64,000 bases of DNA from Patellaria atrata CBS 101060 (lineage: Eukaryota > Ascomycota > Dothideomycetes > Patellariales > Patellariaceae), in NCBI GenBank assembly GCA_010093705.1, contig MU006098.1, forward strand, positions 758,666 to 822,665, in the 5' to 3' direction. The notes beneath the pieces were generated by a model, which saw nothing but the letters and a program-made list of their open reading frames with translations, was not told where the DNA came from and made no database searches. The position numbers and the translations under genes were made by a program. This document shows, in pieces, positions 47,836-59,060 of this stretch; positions within the stretch are counted from its first letter, which is position 1, and the number at the start of each line of letters is the position of its first letter.

Positions 47836-50156
47836 CTTGTTAGTGGAATATGATGACTATAATAGGTAGGAAATTGTAACCAAATCAGATCTTAGACGAG
47901 TTGCCCCATAAAATTATCACGTCTATTAGCAGCCTTGGCAAAACCCCAGCTATTGTACTCAAATTGAATAGACAATAGCCCATTGCCTCCCAAACATATT
48001 CATGAAGCTAATAACCTAGTACATAGTGATTGAATGTCTTTCTAAAAGCGCAAGATGTATAGCGAGAAAGTAAGTGTTATGGCGATTTTATTCCTGAAAA
48101 CCTCTTAAGGAATTATACTCCACCATATTGCTACAAATTTTGTCTGACGGTGTATTCAAGCAAATGTGTGGATACTCAGCTCAATCTGATCAGGCAGTGA
48201 TGCAGGGCATCCTGAGCCAACAAATCGATTTTAGGAAAGGTTCACAGGTCCTAATCAGCCGGTAGTACAATACTAACGTCAATCTTTCGGCACGGGAGAT
48301 CCGCAATGCATTGCGTTTGACAGGCCATTTGGACCATGGTTTCGGTCACGCTTGCAAACACGTCCAGGAAGATACAACCAATAGATAAAACACTTGCCCC
48401 AGATTTCTACCTCATGCCTAAGTGCATAACGTTCCGTAAATCTTGCATAGGCAGGGCGGTTATAAAAGAGGGTTCCTACACTGGTGCCACAGGACTCGAG
48501 CATTGGCCTTCTTCCACGTTACATGCGAAGCTGAGAGAGTGCATTGCTGCAGATACTTCTTCCCCACACGTTGTAGGCCGTCTGCTTGTTTCCAGTTTCG
48601 AAGATGTTCAACTATTGATCTTGTCCGTTCAGTTGAGATGCTAACGGGGGTACTCAAGCTTATATCGATGTCGCAGATGAAAATAGCCATGTCTACCCTC
48701 AAGGAGAGACACGGTCTTTCATTTGGATAGGTGTCAAACAGTCATTCGGATAAAGTGTAAAATAGCCGATCTTGGTTGGTGGAGCACAGAGTCGTGGAGA
48801 AGCGATGTTGCACGCGTTTCGGTAAGACTATTTGGACGGATATCATCTACGCTTCGTCAGTCCTAAGAAGATACTCAGGTTCCTTGGAGAAATGTGTCTG
48901 GGGAGATCTTGCATAATGTGGGTTGACAGTTGTCAATGAACGTTGACAGCTGCAAAGAGCCGTAAATTTCTAGCGCATCTGTGGCACCACAGGTGGGCCG
49001 CGATTTGTAGACCTCAGACCAGAACCGACAGATCTAGTATTATGAAAAACTTTGCGGCTCTTTAGGTGCCCACTGTCAGTGAATACCACAAAACCCTGCA
49101 GCAAAAGTACGTCAATCGCAGAATCGTAAACGGGCAAACAAGGTGGTATAACGCTCCCGCCTATTGAATACATCCTAGATGCGTCCCTTCAGGATCCTCA
49201 TATGATGAACGGACAGAATTTCCGTAGAGAAATTATTAAAAATAAAATGGTTGAGCACCCCAAGATTCGCGTTCAACTCGTGGGGTTGAAAACCACTAGC
49301 ACAACGACACAGAAGTCCTTCATAATATAGTGACCTGGTGCAGTGCCAATTATTGATATTTCGGATCCTTCCCGTCGCCCTTGTTGAGAAATTAAATCAG
49401 AGTTCTCGCCCAAGAGCTTTCATCCCAGGCCAGAACATGACACCAAATGAGACCGGTAAGGGTTCAAAGTAGAAGGTTGTGATGAAATCTTCGCCGTTTA
49501 GAAGAATAGGTCGATATGGGGCTTGAATTAGCCTTGAGACATATTTGAATGCACAATTTCCGTATCTTCCGCTTCACAATTGGTATCTGCATGGCTCTTT
49601 TCTGTTTCTTGTTTCTCGCCTTTCTCTGGTCTAAGCGGCTCTTGTGTTTGACATCATAAGATCCGATCCGGGTACTATCTGAGTTGCCCTCACCTCTCAG
49701 TTTGTGCCAGTCCATTCCAAGGCCAATTCATCAGTAGGATCTCGACTTGGTCCATATCGAGATTGTTCACGAGTCCGTTCAATGTGGTCGTGATACTGCG
49801 TGGTTCGTCATATGGTGAGTTTCAAGTAAAGCTCATGCACTAGGTAAGGTTGCGAAAGGACTAATCCATCTAGCAGGCATATTACAGATCTTATCATATT
49901 GTCCTACCAGATACGAAGCAAGTAGAGAATTGGATCTAGTCCGTTCCTTCTTCTTCGCTTCGCCTCTTCATCTCTATAACAGTGAGTGTCAATAGACCCG
50001 GCTGACCTGCTAGCTCGGTTAACGATACAGCTAGACCAATTTCTAACCGTACGTGACATCCATTGTCTAACTGGCGGTATTTGATCTTACAATAGGGTCC
50101 TTGAACCATTGTGGATTTCACATGAAAGACACCTTCAGTTAATACGTCAGGTGGTC
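47836..50156. other. gene-poor interval
   Basis: About 2.3 kb with only short frames. A minus-strand frame near 48300-48500 has weak protein-like character but is not recognised. The last few hundred bases form the promoter of the Myb-like gene. Confidence 0.45.
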
Positions 50157-51856
50157 ATGCAGGAACCCTCGTCTATTCAGAATGACCTGATGCCGCCTAT
50201 GCACCTTATTCAGAACAATAGGCAAATGACAGAGCCCCAAACACATTGTCAAGCTTCAAGCTTCGGTAGCCAACACCACTTAAGCTCACTCACCCCTCCA
50301 TGTTCCACATCCGTTGTACCCCAAGCCACCATGAACGAAATGAACGACATGGGTGATTACGAGGTGAGTTTATATGGCGTTTAACAATAGGACTGAGCTG
50401 ACTGAACGTAGGCACAGTTCCAATGGGTATCTGAGCAGCGCCACAGCCAGCCTTCGGCATGTTTCGATAATTCCGAATTCACGTTTAACCCCAACGCCTT
50501 TCAGGTTCAAACGCAAATACAGAATGGTTTCAAGAATGCCTACGGTAGACAGTTGCAACACGGTGTTCTCTGTGAAAGTCCTGCAGTTGATCTCGGCGAC
50601 TATCAGGTTCAGACGCCAATCTACAACAATTTCGGAAACACTAATGCCGGACCATGGCAACAAGATGTCCTCTATGGAAACCAAGCTCATGTGGCGTCGT
50701 GGGCAGATCCCCGCATCCCAGACCTGAATTTCAATAATCAACTTCCTCTTTCTTCGAGTCTTGTCGAACGACTGCCTAACCAATTCTACGGTTCTGAGAC
50801 GCCGCAAGGAACATCATGGAAAGACTTGGGCACAACACACACGTTCGGGATCTTGATGCCAAATGCCAAGGTTTCAACCGTTCATAACGGCTTCCAATCT
50901 CAACCTCTAAACAACCAGGTCGACTTAGATGGCATGAATTTTCCATATGTCAACGGCAGGAGCACTCTTGATGCCCCCTTTCGCTTTGATGGATCATACG
51001 ACGTTTCTCAGATGGTATCTTCTACGGCGGCCGGTGTGAAGCACGAATTCGTCGAGTCCAGCGTCCATAATCTTGTTGAAGGAAATCCCGACTCCAGTCC
51101 CATGGGTCCCTCGAGCTCACAAGCCTGCACTCCTTGGACCGTTCTTGATGACAACAGTACGGCTCCTACAACGCCGTTCAACACGAGACAGAATTCCTTC
51201 GTCTTCAACAATGGCCAGACTCCAGGTTTGGCGTTTGACAACTCTCCACAAACAGATTGGACGGGAACATCTCCAGCCTCGACTGACAATGTGGGCGAGA
51301 ACCATGGGTCGTTGCCAATAACCGCAAGTTCTCCATGTCCTACCATGGATAGTACAACAAATGACTTAGCTATACCTGTCAAACGTAAAGTCAAACGGGC
51401 CAAAACTCCTGATATGGGGCCCCCTAACACGGATGAGTTCCTTCTCAGGGCGAAATGTGCTGGTTGGAGCTACAAAAGTATCCGCGAGAAGGGTGGCTTC
51501 ATTAGGACCGAGTCTACACTTCGTGGTAGGTACAGGATGTTGACTAAAGCAAAGGAGGACCGGGTCAGAAAACCAGTCTGGAAGCGTCAGGATGTAAGTT
51601 CCCCAGAATTCCTAATACCCAGCTCTTTACTAATTCCTTTTAGCACGGAGTCCTTGAGCGAGCCGTAAAGAAGTTCGCCAAGTATACCTCGGTGGACAAG
51701 GGAAACAAGACTACAATTCGCGTTATTGACCCGGAAAAGATATCCTGGAAGCAGGTGGCAGCGTATATTCCGGAGAACGGCGGCTCTTATCCATTTGGCG
51801 CCGCAACTTGCAAGAAGAAGTGGCTTGAACTTCATCCACGCGGTGAGACCAAGTGA
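50157..51856 (+). CDS. Myb/SANT-like fungal regulatory protein
   Basis: Predicted nuclear regulator, 533 aa from exons 50157-50363, 50412-51593 and 51644-51856. Residues 1-385 are Gln/Asn/Ser-rich and disordered, a common transactivation composition. A basic patch VKRKVKRAKTPDM precedes a conserved C-terminal unit: DEFLLRAKCAGWSYKSIRE followed by STLRGRYRMLTK, then, after the last splice, VLERAVKKF and ISWKQVAAYIPENGGSYPFGAATCKKKW. Both halves look like degenerate Myb/SANT helices, as in a family seen in filamentous ascomycetes. Targets unknown. The first ATG of the frame, at 50157, is used. Confidence 0.78.
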
Positions 51857-52511
51857 TAGGTATGTCTCGCGGTATCAGATCAGCGCAACGCTTTTATCTT
51901 CCAAAAATGTGGGACACTATTGCTGCCATCACTGGTGTATGCATGGCACTTGGTGTCCTTCAAAACTTTGAACGTATGGGTATGGTGAAGGATGAACAGT
52001 TCTCATTATATAGAACTTGGATATCCTGGGCACCGTCATTTTTGGGGTTTGGTTTGCGGAGTTGGTGGAACCCTTGGCCATGGTGGTACTGCTTTGATTT
52101 CTTCCATGGCGAAGCAGATAGAACTATCCTTAAAAAAGGTAAATAGTTGAATATATCGGAATTGCTTTGCACTGAAATCGCGGGATTGCGTATTGCCTTA
52201 AGACGTCGTTGCTCGGTGCCTTGGGTTCAGCTTGAGCTAACATGGTGTTATTCTTAGAATCGACCGTTGTAGTTGAAATAAACTACGAATTGCTTAGGGT
52301 TGGCGTCCCGGGGCGTTGCTGGTGCGCCGGACCAAAACAGTATGAGCTAACGCTCAGGCGTCATTGGCGTGATCAACCCATCTCGACTCGGGGAAGGGCA
52401 CCAGTCCTTCTTCCGCCGCATATAATTCCCCTCGAAGTCCGGACTTCATCTCTACATCACTCCATTACCATTCTATCACTCTCATTCATTACCTTTTCCA
52501 CTACCGTGAAG
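51857..52511. other. intergenic, promoter of the Ap4A phosphorylase gene
   Basis: About 650 bp; a 97-codon frame at 51853-52146 is Trp-rich and has no coding character. A pyrimidine-rich tract at 52440-52500 precedes the next start. Confidence 0.5.
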
Positions 52512-53681
52512 ATGTTGGATCTGTCTATCCCTCTCTCAACTCTGGTTGCGACGAGATTCAGAGGAGCAAAGGCTACCCCAAGCCTGATATTCTCCAAAAC
52601 CCAACTCACAGTCATTCGCACCTCATCAGGCGTTCCGGTATGTAAGTAGGATCGGCACGAGTCCGCTCCCATCACCTAGATTGACAATCCATACTGCAGT
52701 TTCAACTCCTCTATTGCCCCGCATTGGCGAAGAAAGAGAAGAAAGATGAACTGGACAAGAACAAACCCAAGAGCCCAATGCCTTACCGAGACCCATTTGA
52801 TATGCCGCAAGGACATTTGTTTATCGCAGAAGTTCCACAGACCGATCCCTCTCATGTCCTGGTTCTGAATAAGTATCCGGTGATCCAAGAACATTTTATA
52901 ATTACGACGAAAATCAACAAGCCTCAAACACACCTTTTGGAGCCGATCGACCTTGGCCTAACTTACAATTGTCTCGAAGCTTGGGAGGAACACAGTATTC
53001 CTCTGCACAGGAAACGTCTTTTCGCCTTTTTCAACTCCGGTCCGCTCAGCGGAGCCAGTCAGCCGCATCGGCATTTACAATTCCTCCCAGTCGAAAGTAT
53101 GACTCGAGGTGCTGATTCGAAAGGCTGGCACGTCCTCGCCGAATCCCTTGGAGATTCTCTAGCAGAGAAAGTAGCCTCAGGGGAAGCAGGTCCGCATTAA
53201 AATTGCGCCTTCATACCACCCTATACTTACTTTATTCCCAGATCCCCTAGTACCCCAATGCTCACCTCGTCTCCCCTTCCGCACATACGCCCTCCACGTC
53301 CCCGAAAATCCTACCCAAGATCAACTTTACACCATCTACATGAAGCTTTTCCGCATGGCCGAGTCGGCTGTGCGCGATTTCATTACCACAAACCCCGGTA
53401 AGCTCGAGCTCCACGATACCTCGACCGGCAACTCGCCGATAAGCTACAATCTCGCAATGACCCGGAATGTCATGATCATATGTCCGCGTCAGAATGGGGG
53501 CAAGCATTTCCAAACTAAGGAGGGTGAGGTTCTGGGATATATCGAGCTCAACGGAACCATACTGGCGGGTACGGTCATGGTTAAGTTGGAGAAAGAGTGG
53601 GAGCTCATGAAGAACGATCAGTCGCAGTTGGACATGCTGCTTTCGCATGTTGGATTGCCTCAGAAATGGTCGCACGAGTAG
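52512..53681 (+). CDS. APA2: ATP adenylyltransferase / Ap4A phosphorylase
   Basis: Breaks diadenosine tetraphosphate to ADP and ATP using phosphate; HIT-superfamily, cytosolic. Exons 52512-52637, 52700-53189 and 53242-53681 give 351 aa. Seen: the N-terminal FQLLYCPALAKK, PFDMPQGHLFIAEV, HVLVLNKYPVIQEHFII, the catalytic loop SGASQPHRHLQFLP (HxHxQ), and the C-terminal domain SYNLAMTRNVMIICPR with ILAGTVMVK. These match the yeast Apa1/Apa2 family; which paralogue cannot be said. The second intron uses an unusual donor, GTCCGC, but phase and the conserved DPLVPQ after it support the join. Confidence 0.93.
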
Positions 53682-56600
53682 GGTTGTATCATTGAGAGAT
53701 TGTGTCAGGGTTTATGTTACGCGGTGGATATCTGAGAGGGGTTTTGGCGCTTGATGATTATAATGATTGAGCATGGGGGATCATTTGGCACATACCGAAG
53801 TATCTAACGATGACGCATGAGTGGTTTTCTGCTTTCCATAGAATGCAATTCTCTTATTCCCTCGATTACCAATTGTCCTAGAGCAACATCCGCTAATTCT
53901 CAAATCCCAGAGTACAGTCCTTTCTTTGAGCAAGGCATCATTTCCCTCGAAAGTCACGTCTATACGTCCTCTTTCTAATCCTCCACCATCCACTGCTGAA
54001 AAACATTCCTATATCAAACCAGGGACCCAGCAGTAATTGCATCCTCCCTACCCGTCACTTCTTATCAACACTCCAACCGGCTCTCCATTTTGGAACCCGT
54101 CTCCCCCATGGGCAACGCACCGACCAAATTCGCCCGCACCCGCACTTATTTTCTCGGAAGCTCGGATCCTTAGCTCCCGGGTCCGGGATCCGAGCCGGAG
54201 ACCGAGACCGTGCGCTGAAAGGGGTCACGAAGATGGCATTGAGATGGGATCGTCTATATGCATCAAACACACTAGGTAGCGTAGGAGGGGTGTTAAGGAA
54301 GCGAGGGCACGCGTTCAGTTACCTGCGTTTACGAGGTCTTTAGTGTACTACGCGAGCCGATGGTGTCAACAAATGTTCACTCATAACTATTAGACGGCGC
54401 TCGACGGGAATTCAACGCCCTCGATTTGAAGCTCTTTGTCCGAACTCCCCGGTTCCTGTACTTTGCTGTCCAATTGCTGTACCCATGGCGCGGCAATAAG
54501 CCCCGTCCATTAAGAAATCATCAACTCTGTACTATTCACTTGGGAGATCTGCTGGACGTGAGATTACGCGAAGCCAGATGCACGGCAAGAGGGAATAGAT
54601 AACTATCTAACCAGACGGCGGAACAACTCCTATGATAAACCATTCCGTTGAATTCAAGTGGCTCACCCGTCATCAATGTATCTACCCAATTCTTCATCCT
54701 ATCCATCTGACCAATCCCTATTTGGGTTTCTGAATTCAGTATCACGGCACTGGCTACTTAATCCCGCTCCTATTGGGAAAGGAGCTCGTTTACTCAAAGC
54801 TAGAATCACGACATGCAACGCACGGTCACAACCCAAATCAAGAGTGCAAAGTTCTTCTATTCTATCTACGGCATGTTTCATAGACTTAAACCGCACCAGG
54901 TGCCCACCTCGAAACATAGCCGAAGTAACGTTTGATTTCGATTCGCCTCCACTCTCATCCACCGAAATATCAAGGAAGAAGAAAAGTTGCAATTGACTGA
55001 CTCTAAGTAGTCCCGTCGAGGCTGGCTAAGCTTAAGTAATTCTGGTGAAGGCGATGGACTAAAGTAGTTTTAATAAAGGTTTAGGCGTGTTGTGTAGAAT
55101 CATTGAGTTCGTAGTGTCGACTTGCTGAGGGTCTTTGGGCATTTTGTTGGAGTTTCCGCTTCGAGTAAGTATTCAGCCGTTGGTGCTCAAGCGACTCCTT
55201 GAGCAAAAGCGGGTTTGAGGTCGGTTACTAGGCGATCGCAAGTTGCTGAGGATACGAGTTGTAGTCAACGAGATTCCTTTCGATTGAGACGTTGCAGAAA
55301 GGGGAATAGCCCCAAAACCCCAGGGGAGATCAGACTTCGAACCAACGGAGTTCCGGTGACATTGACGGTGATTTTCTTTTTAGCTGAGAGATCAATTCAA
55401 GAGACGCTCAATAGACTCAGGAAACAGCCGACATTTGTGTGGTCTTCGTCAAGAGTATTCGTCTACTTCCTGGCTTGTGTGTGGTATGAATTTATTGTGT
55501 AAAAGTTGCGAGTTCGGTGGATTGGATCCCTTGCCTATGATTTTGATCGTGTGCTTTCGATCGCTCACAAGACTATGGGTTCTTAAATATGTAGCTCGAG
55601 CGCACTGTTTGACAGATGATATTACGGCACGGTGTAAATATCTGAAAGTAAACGACGTGATGAATGCTGCGGCCTTCGGTAAAAGTGGTTTTGCAATGCG
55701 AAGTATTGGCTTCATAGTCTCCATGTAAGGCTCCAGAGGACGCAGTGTAGCTTTCATTTCCGACTTTGTGATTCTAAACAACGAAAGATCGTAGATAATT
55801 TACGTTTCAAGCTTCCTTCGGGAGGTTCAGTCACTTGGTGTTCGAATGTTCTTTGGTGGTCGACAAAGGATATCGCATAGTGAGTTCTTCCCGATGGGAA
55901 GCGTTAGTCATTTGCAGATTAGATGGTACAATCCAAATTTACTCATTATTGTAGTTCACCTGAAACTTTCAGGCTACCAATGTATCAGAGTTCGAGTCTC
56001 CTCGGATGTTCAAGGCCGTTGTAGAAAGAAAGAAACGCTTCAGAAACCGCCGAAATCATTGCGGAGATACTATGAAGCTTAACTCTTTAAAGAGGTTGCG
56101 AGGCGAAATTTTCTCGGCTTATGGAGCTCATGCAGAAAGGTGTGGATCACACGGCGATGGTCGAAGCAATGTTGTTTGTGAATTTCTTTTTGAGTATGAT
56201 TCAACGTCCTATGGACTCTTCGATTCTAGTCTTCTATGCGTTTCAAATTAGTACCTTATGCAAAGTGATGGCGTGAATAGGTATTAACTCACATGTTCAT
56301 CATGAAGAGTGTCCTTGCGTTAAGAGTGTCTCCATTATTGCTGCCGTGACTTTCAAACTGACGAAATGTCCACACGGTAGTTGAGTTCGATCATCGGTAG
56401 CGTTACGTCCTGCTAGTTGACGCTGAAGCGAGTTGGACGATAGTTCAATTCTTTTTCGTACTGCGTTGGTCGTTGCTCAAGTGAATTGAGCGATAGTTCA
56501 CAAGCTGCACTAGGGTTTTCGAAATTGGCATCATAAGATGCTCTCTTCATGTCAGTGTTCAGCTTCTTTTTAGTCATATGATCACCGTTCCTAGTCGGCG

Positions 56601-59060
56601 CTGATGACTACTCTAGCTCTAGGTGAATCGTCAAGCCTCGGGGTTCTCAGCGCGACTGGGAACGATGGAGTGGATAGAAAAAGAAGAAGAAGAAACATGT
56701 GGCTCAAGAAAGTCTTTATTGCCGCAGCTCGGCAGCTGATGAGTCATACGACAAACGACAACCGCCTTGACTCCGAGCAGTGGGGTTGCCGTAGCAACCA
56801 AGTCAGGTGCGCAGCAAGACAGATAGAACCGCCCCTAAGTACTGCGGAGTATAGTACTCATGATGCTATGATCTCCTACATCAGTATATCAATCTGAGTA
56901 GGGGAATACCTTTCCGGTCTTGGGATTACTATTCTCGAATTCTTTCCGAGTATTGCATTGAAACGTTATCTAGTCTCCACAAGATTCTCCACGCCAAAAT
57001 CTCGTGCAAATTAGATAAACAGGGTTTGTAACACATAGATTCTTGAAAACTGATCGTGGAAGCCGTCTCGAATAGTTTGGGGGTTCAAGGGCGTTATTGC
57101 GGGCGAAAGGTTATTTTTCGTTTGAAGTTTCTATCAATTCCTCCTTGTACTGGCCAAACACTTGTTGTACCAGAAGTATTGCTGCGATAACAGCCGAAGC
57201 TCATATCGGACTTAGTCATTCATCCTTAACATCAGAGTAAAGGGGGATACAAGATGACTGAACTGTACAAGACTTACTGAACTGTACAAGGCTTACTGAA
57301 CTGTACAAAACCGGACAGTACAAGATCTACTGGACTATACAAGCTGACCAAACAATCAGCACACCTAAACAGCCATCCCAACCTCTATTCAATTACAGTA
57401 CACCTCCTATTTGAGCATACATACCTCGCCAGTCACGTTTCTATACAAGGCCAGTGAATAATCCTTCATGATCAAGGAGGTCTGAGATCGGCAGTCTTAC
57501 TATGCGCCGGAAAATCGCTATCCAGACGTAGAGCGTGTACAGTGGGCGAAGGTTCCATACTCCAATATGTGATGACGGAGGGATAGTACTGTGTTCAGGA
57601 ATACCGCAGCCTACCCGACGTCACATCTTCTTCTATGGTTATTCGGAAACTTTAAATTTGCAGAGGTATCTTTGTCATTGATGAGCCAAAATCACTGCCC
57701 CGCGGATGTAGGGTTCATCAGGGGGTAAACACTTTCTACCATGCGTGGTTCTGGATTGATCTACAGCATGGGAAGTGTACGTTCACGGTGTGTATCGCTT
57801 TGACTGATTGATAGTACCTTTGTGGTTTCGTTGCGGGTGGATGCTTGTGCTTGTGTTGTAAACTTCTTCCTTCACTCGGTAGTTGAAGGGGTCAACGAAT
57901 GGTTCGGAGGAGAAGAGCGCGAGGAAAGGTAGGTTCGAGATGTCTGTTGGCGTCTCCACCATCGTACCTATCATCAGTCTTGATCCTGGCCGCTAGTATT
58001 CAGACACGTGGGAAGAAAAGGGGTTTGAAAGGGAGCGACGTACGATGGGAGCGACGTACGATATGCAAGAGGCAAATCTTCAAGCAGTATCAAGGGGTAA
58101 GGTAGGGCAATGCATGTCGGACTGAAACATATCAACATAAGAGCGGTTACGGAGTCTAGAAGCCTGGATGAGATGTCTGAGTGGGAGGAAGTCATGATAC
58201 CTTCTATTCATCCGTCTTATTCTTGATTCTAGCCCCCTCATTAGCACTCAATCAAATAACACTCCACAAGACATGCAGACTCGGCAATCCACCGCAACGT
58301 AAGGGAATGCATGCGAAACAGGGAGACGATAGGAAGGAGTATGGCAGAGGCGAGACATGACTGGATGAGGGAACAATGGTGGTTCTAGACTCCAGGGTGA
58401 AATAGGAGGCATGGTTCGTGCAAGGCACCGCTTCCATCCAGATATTTACAGCGATAGAGGTAAGGAAAGGGTAAACGAGAGTTCGAAAGCGACAGATAAA
58501 CAGATGTGTCTACTTTTCGATGGGTGGCAGAGTACTTGAATGAACAGTCAAAGGTACAGGTGCGGCTGATAGACGCTCGTATTCGGGTTAGGGGGTATAG
58601 AGGGGGGTGCAGAAGGTCCTAAGGCTGACGCTGAAGCTGAAGCTGAGGCGCAGTGTAAGGGAAACTAACTCGGGACCAAGGTAGAAGCTATCGGGATAGA
58701 TGTAAAGGTCATTGAAATAGATGATCACTTTGAAATATGAAGACGAGAGATTGTTGCAGAGAAATAGGATGCCATTGCATCAACTATCTAGGCTAATGCG
58801 TCCGGCGCAAAAATTCAGCTGCCTCCCTAAGAGACAAGCAGAAAAGACACTAAACAATATCATGATCCATTAATTCCGATCCCAATCCTTTGTCTTGCCT
58901 GTAGATCCCAACCATGAGTATCATGAATCGTGACAAAACCGTGCTAGCAGAAAAGAGAGCAAATGGGTACTTGTGTCAAGAAAGCAAATCGCATGAAAAC
59001 CACAAGCAAGCCGACCACCGTATTAATACATCCTGTTGCACATCGATGGGAATAGATAGT
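53682..59060. other. gene-poor region with a coding remnant
   Basis: More than 5 kb without an intact gene. At 54536-54992 (minus) two overlapping frames read like the inner part of a fungal F-box-type protein (SAMFRGGHLVRFKSMKHAVD, then QIGIGQMDRMKNWVDTL), with no start region; a remnant is likely. Elsewhere the frames are short. Stop-rich AT-biased DNA at 55000-56900 suggests old, mutated sequence. A small tandem repeat is listed separately. Confidence 0.5.
57257..57345 (+). repeat. tandem repeat, about 19-bp unit
   Basis: About four and a half copies of ACTGAACTGTACAAGRCTT, the first three nearly exact and the later ones diverged (ACTGGACTATACAAGCT). Confidence 0.8.

Noticed and set aside
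51853-52146. 97-codon plus-strand frame after the Myb-like gene
   Set aside because: Trp-rich, no motif, lies in the 3' flank.
55980-56005. tRNA B-box-like sequence GAGTTCGAGTC
   Set aside because: Neighbouring bases do not form a T-arm stem or any acceptor stem.
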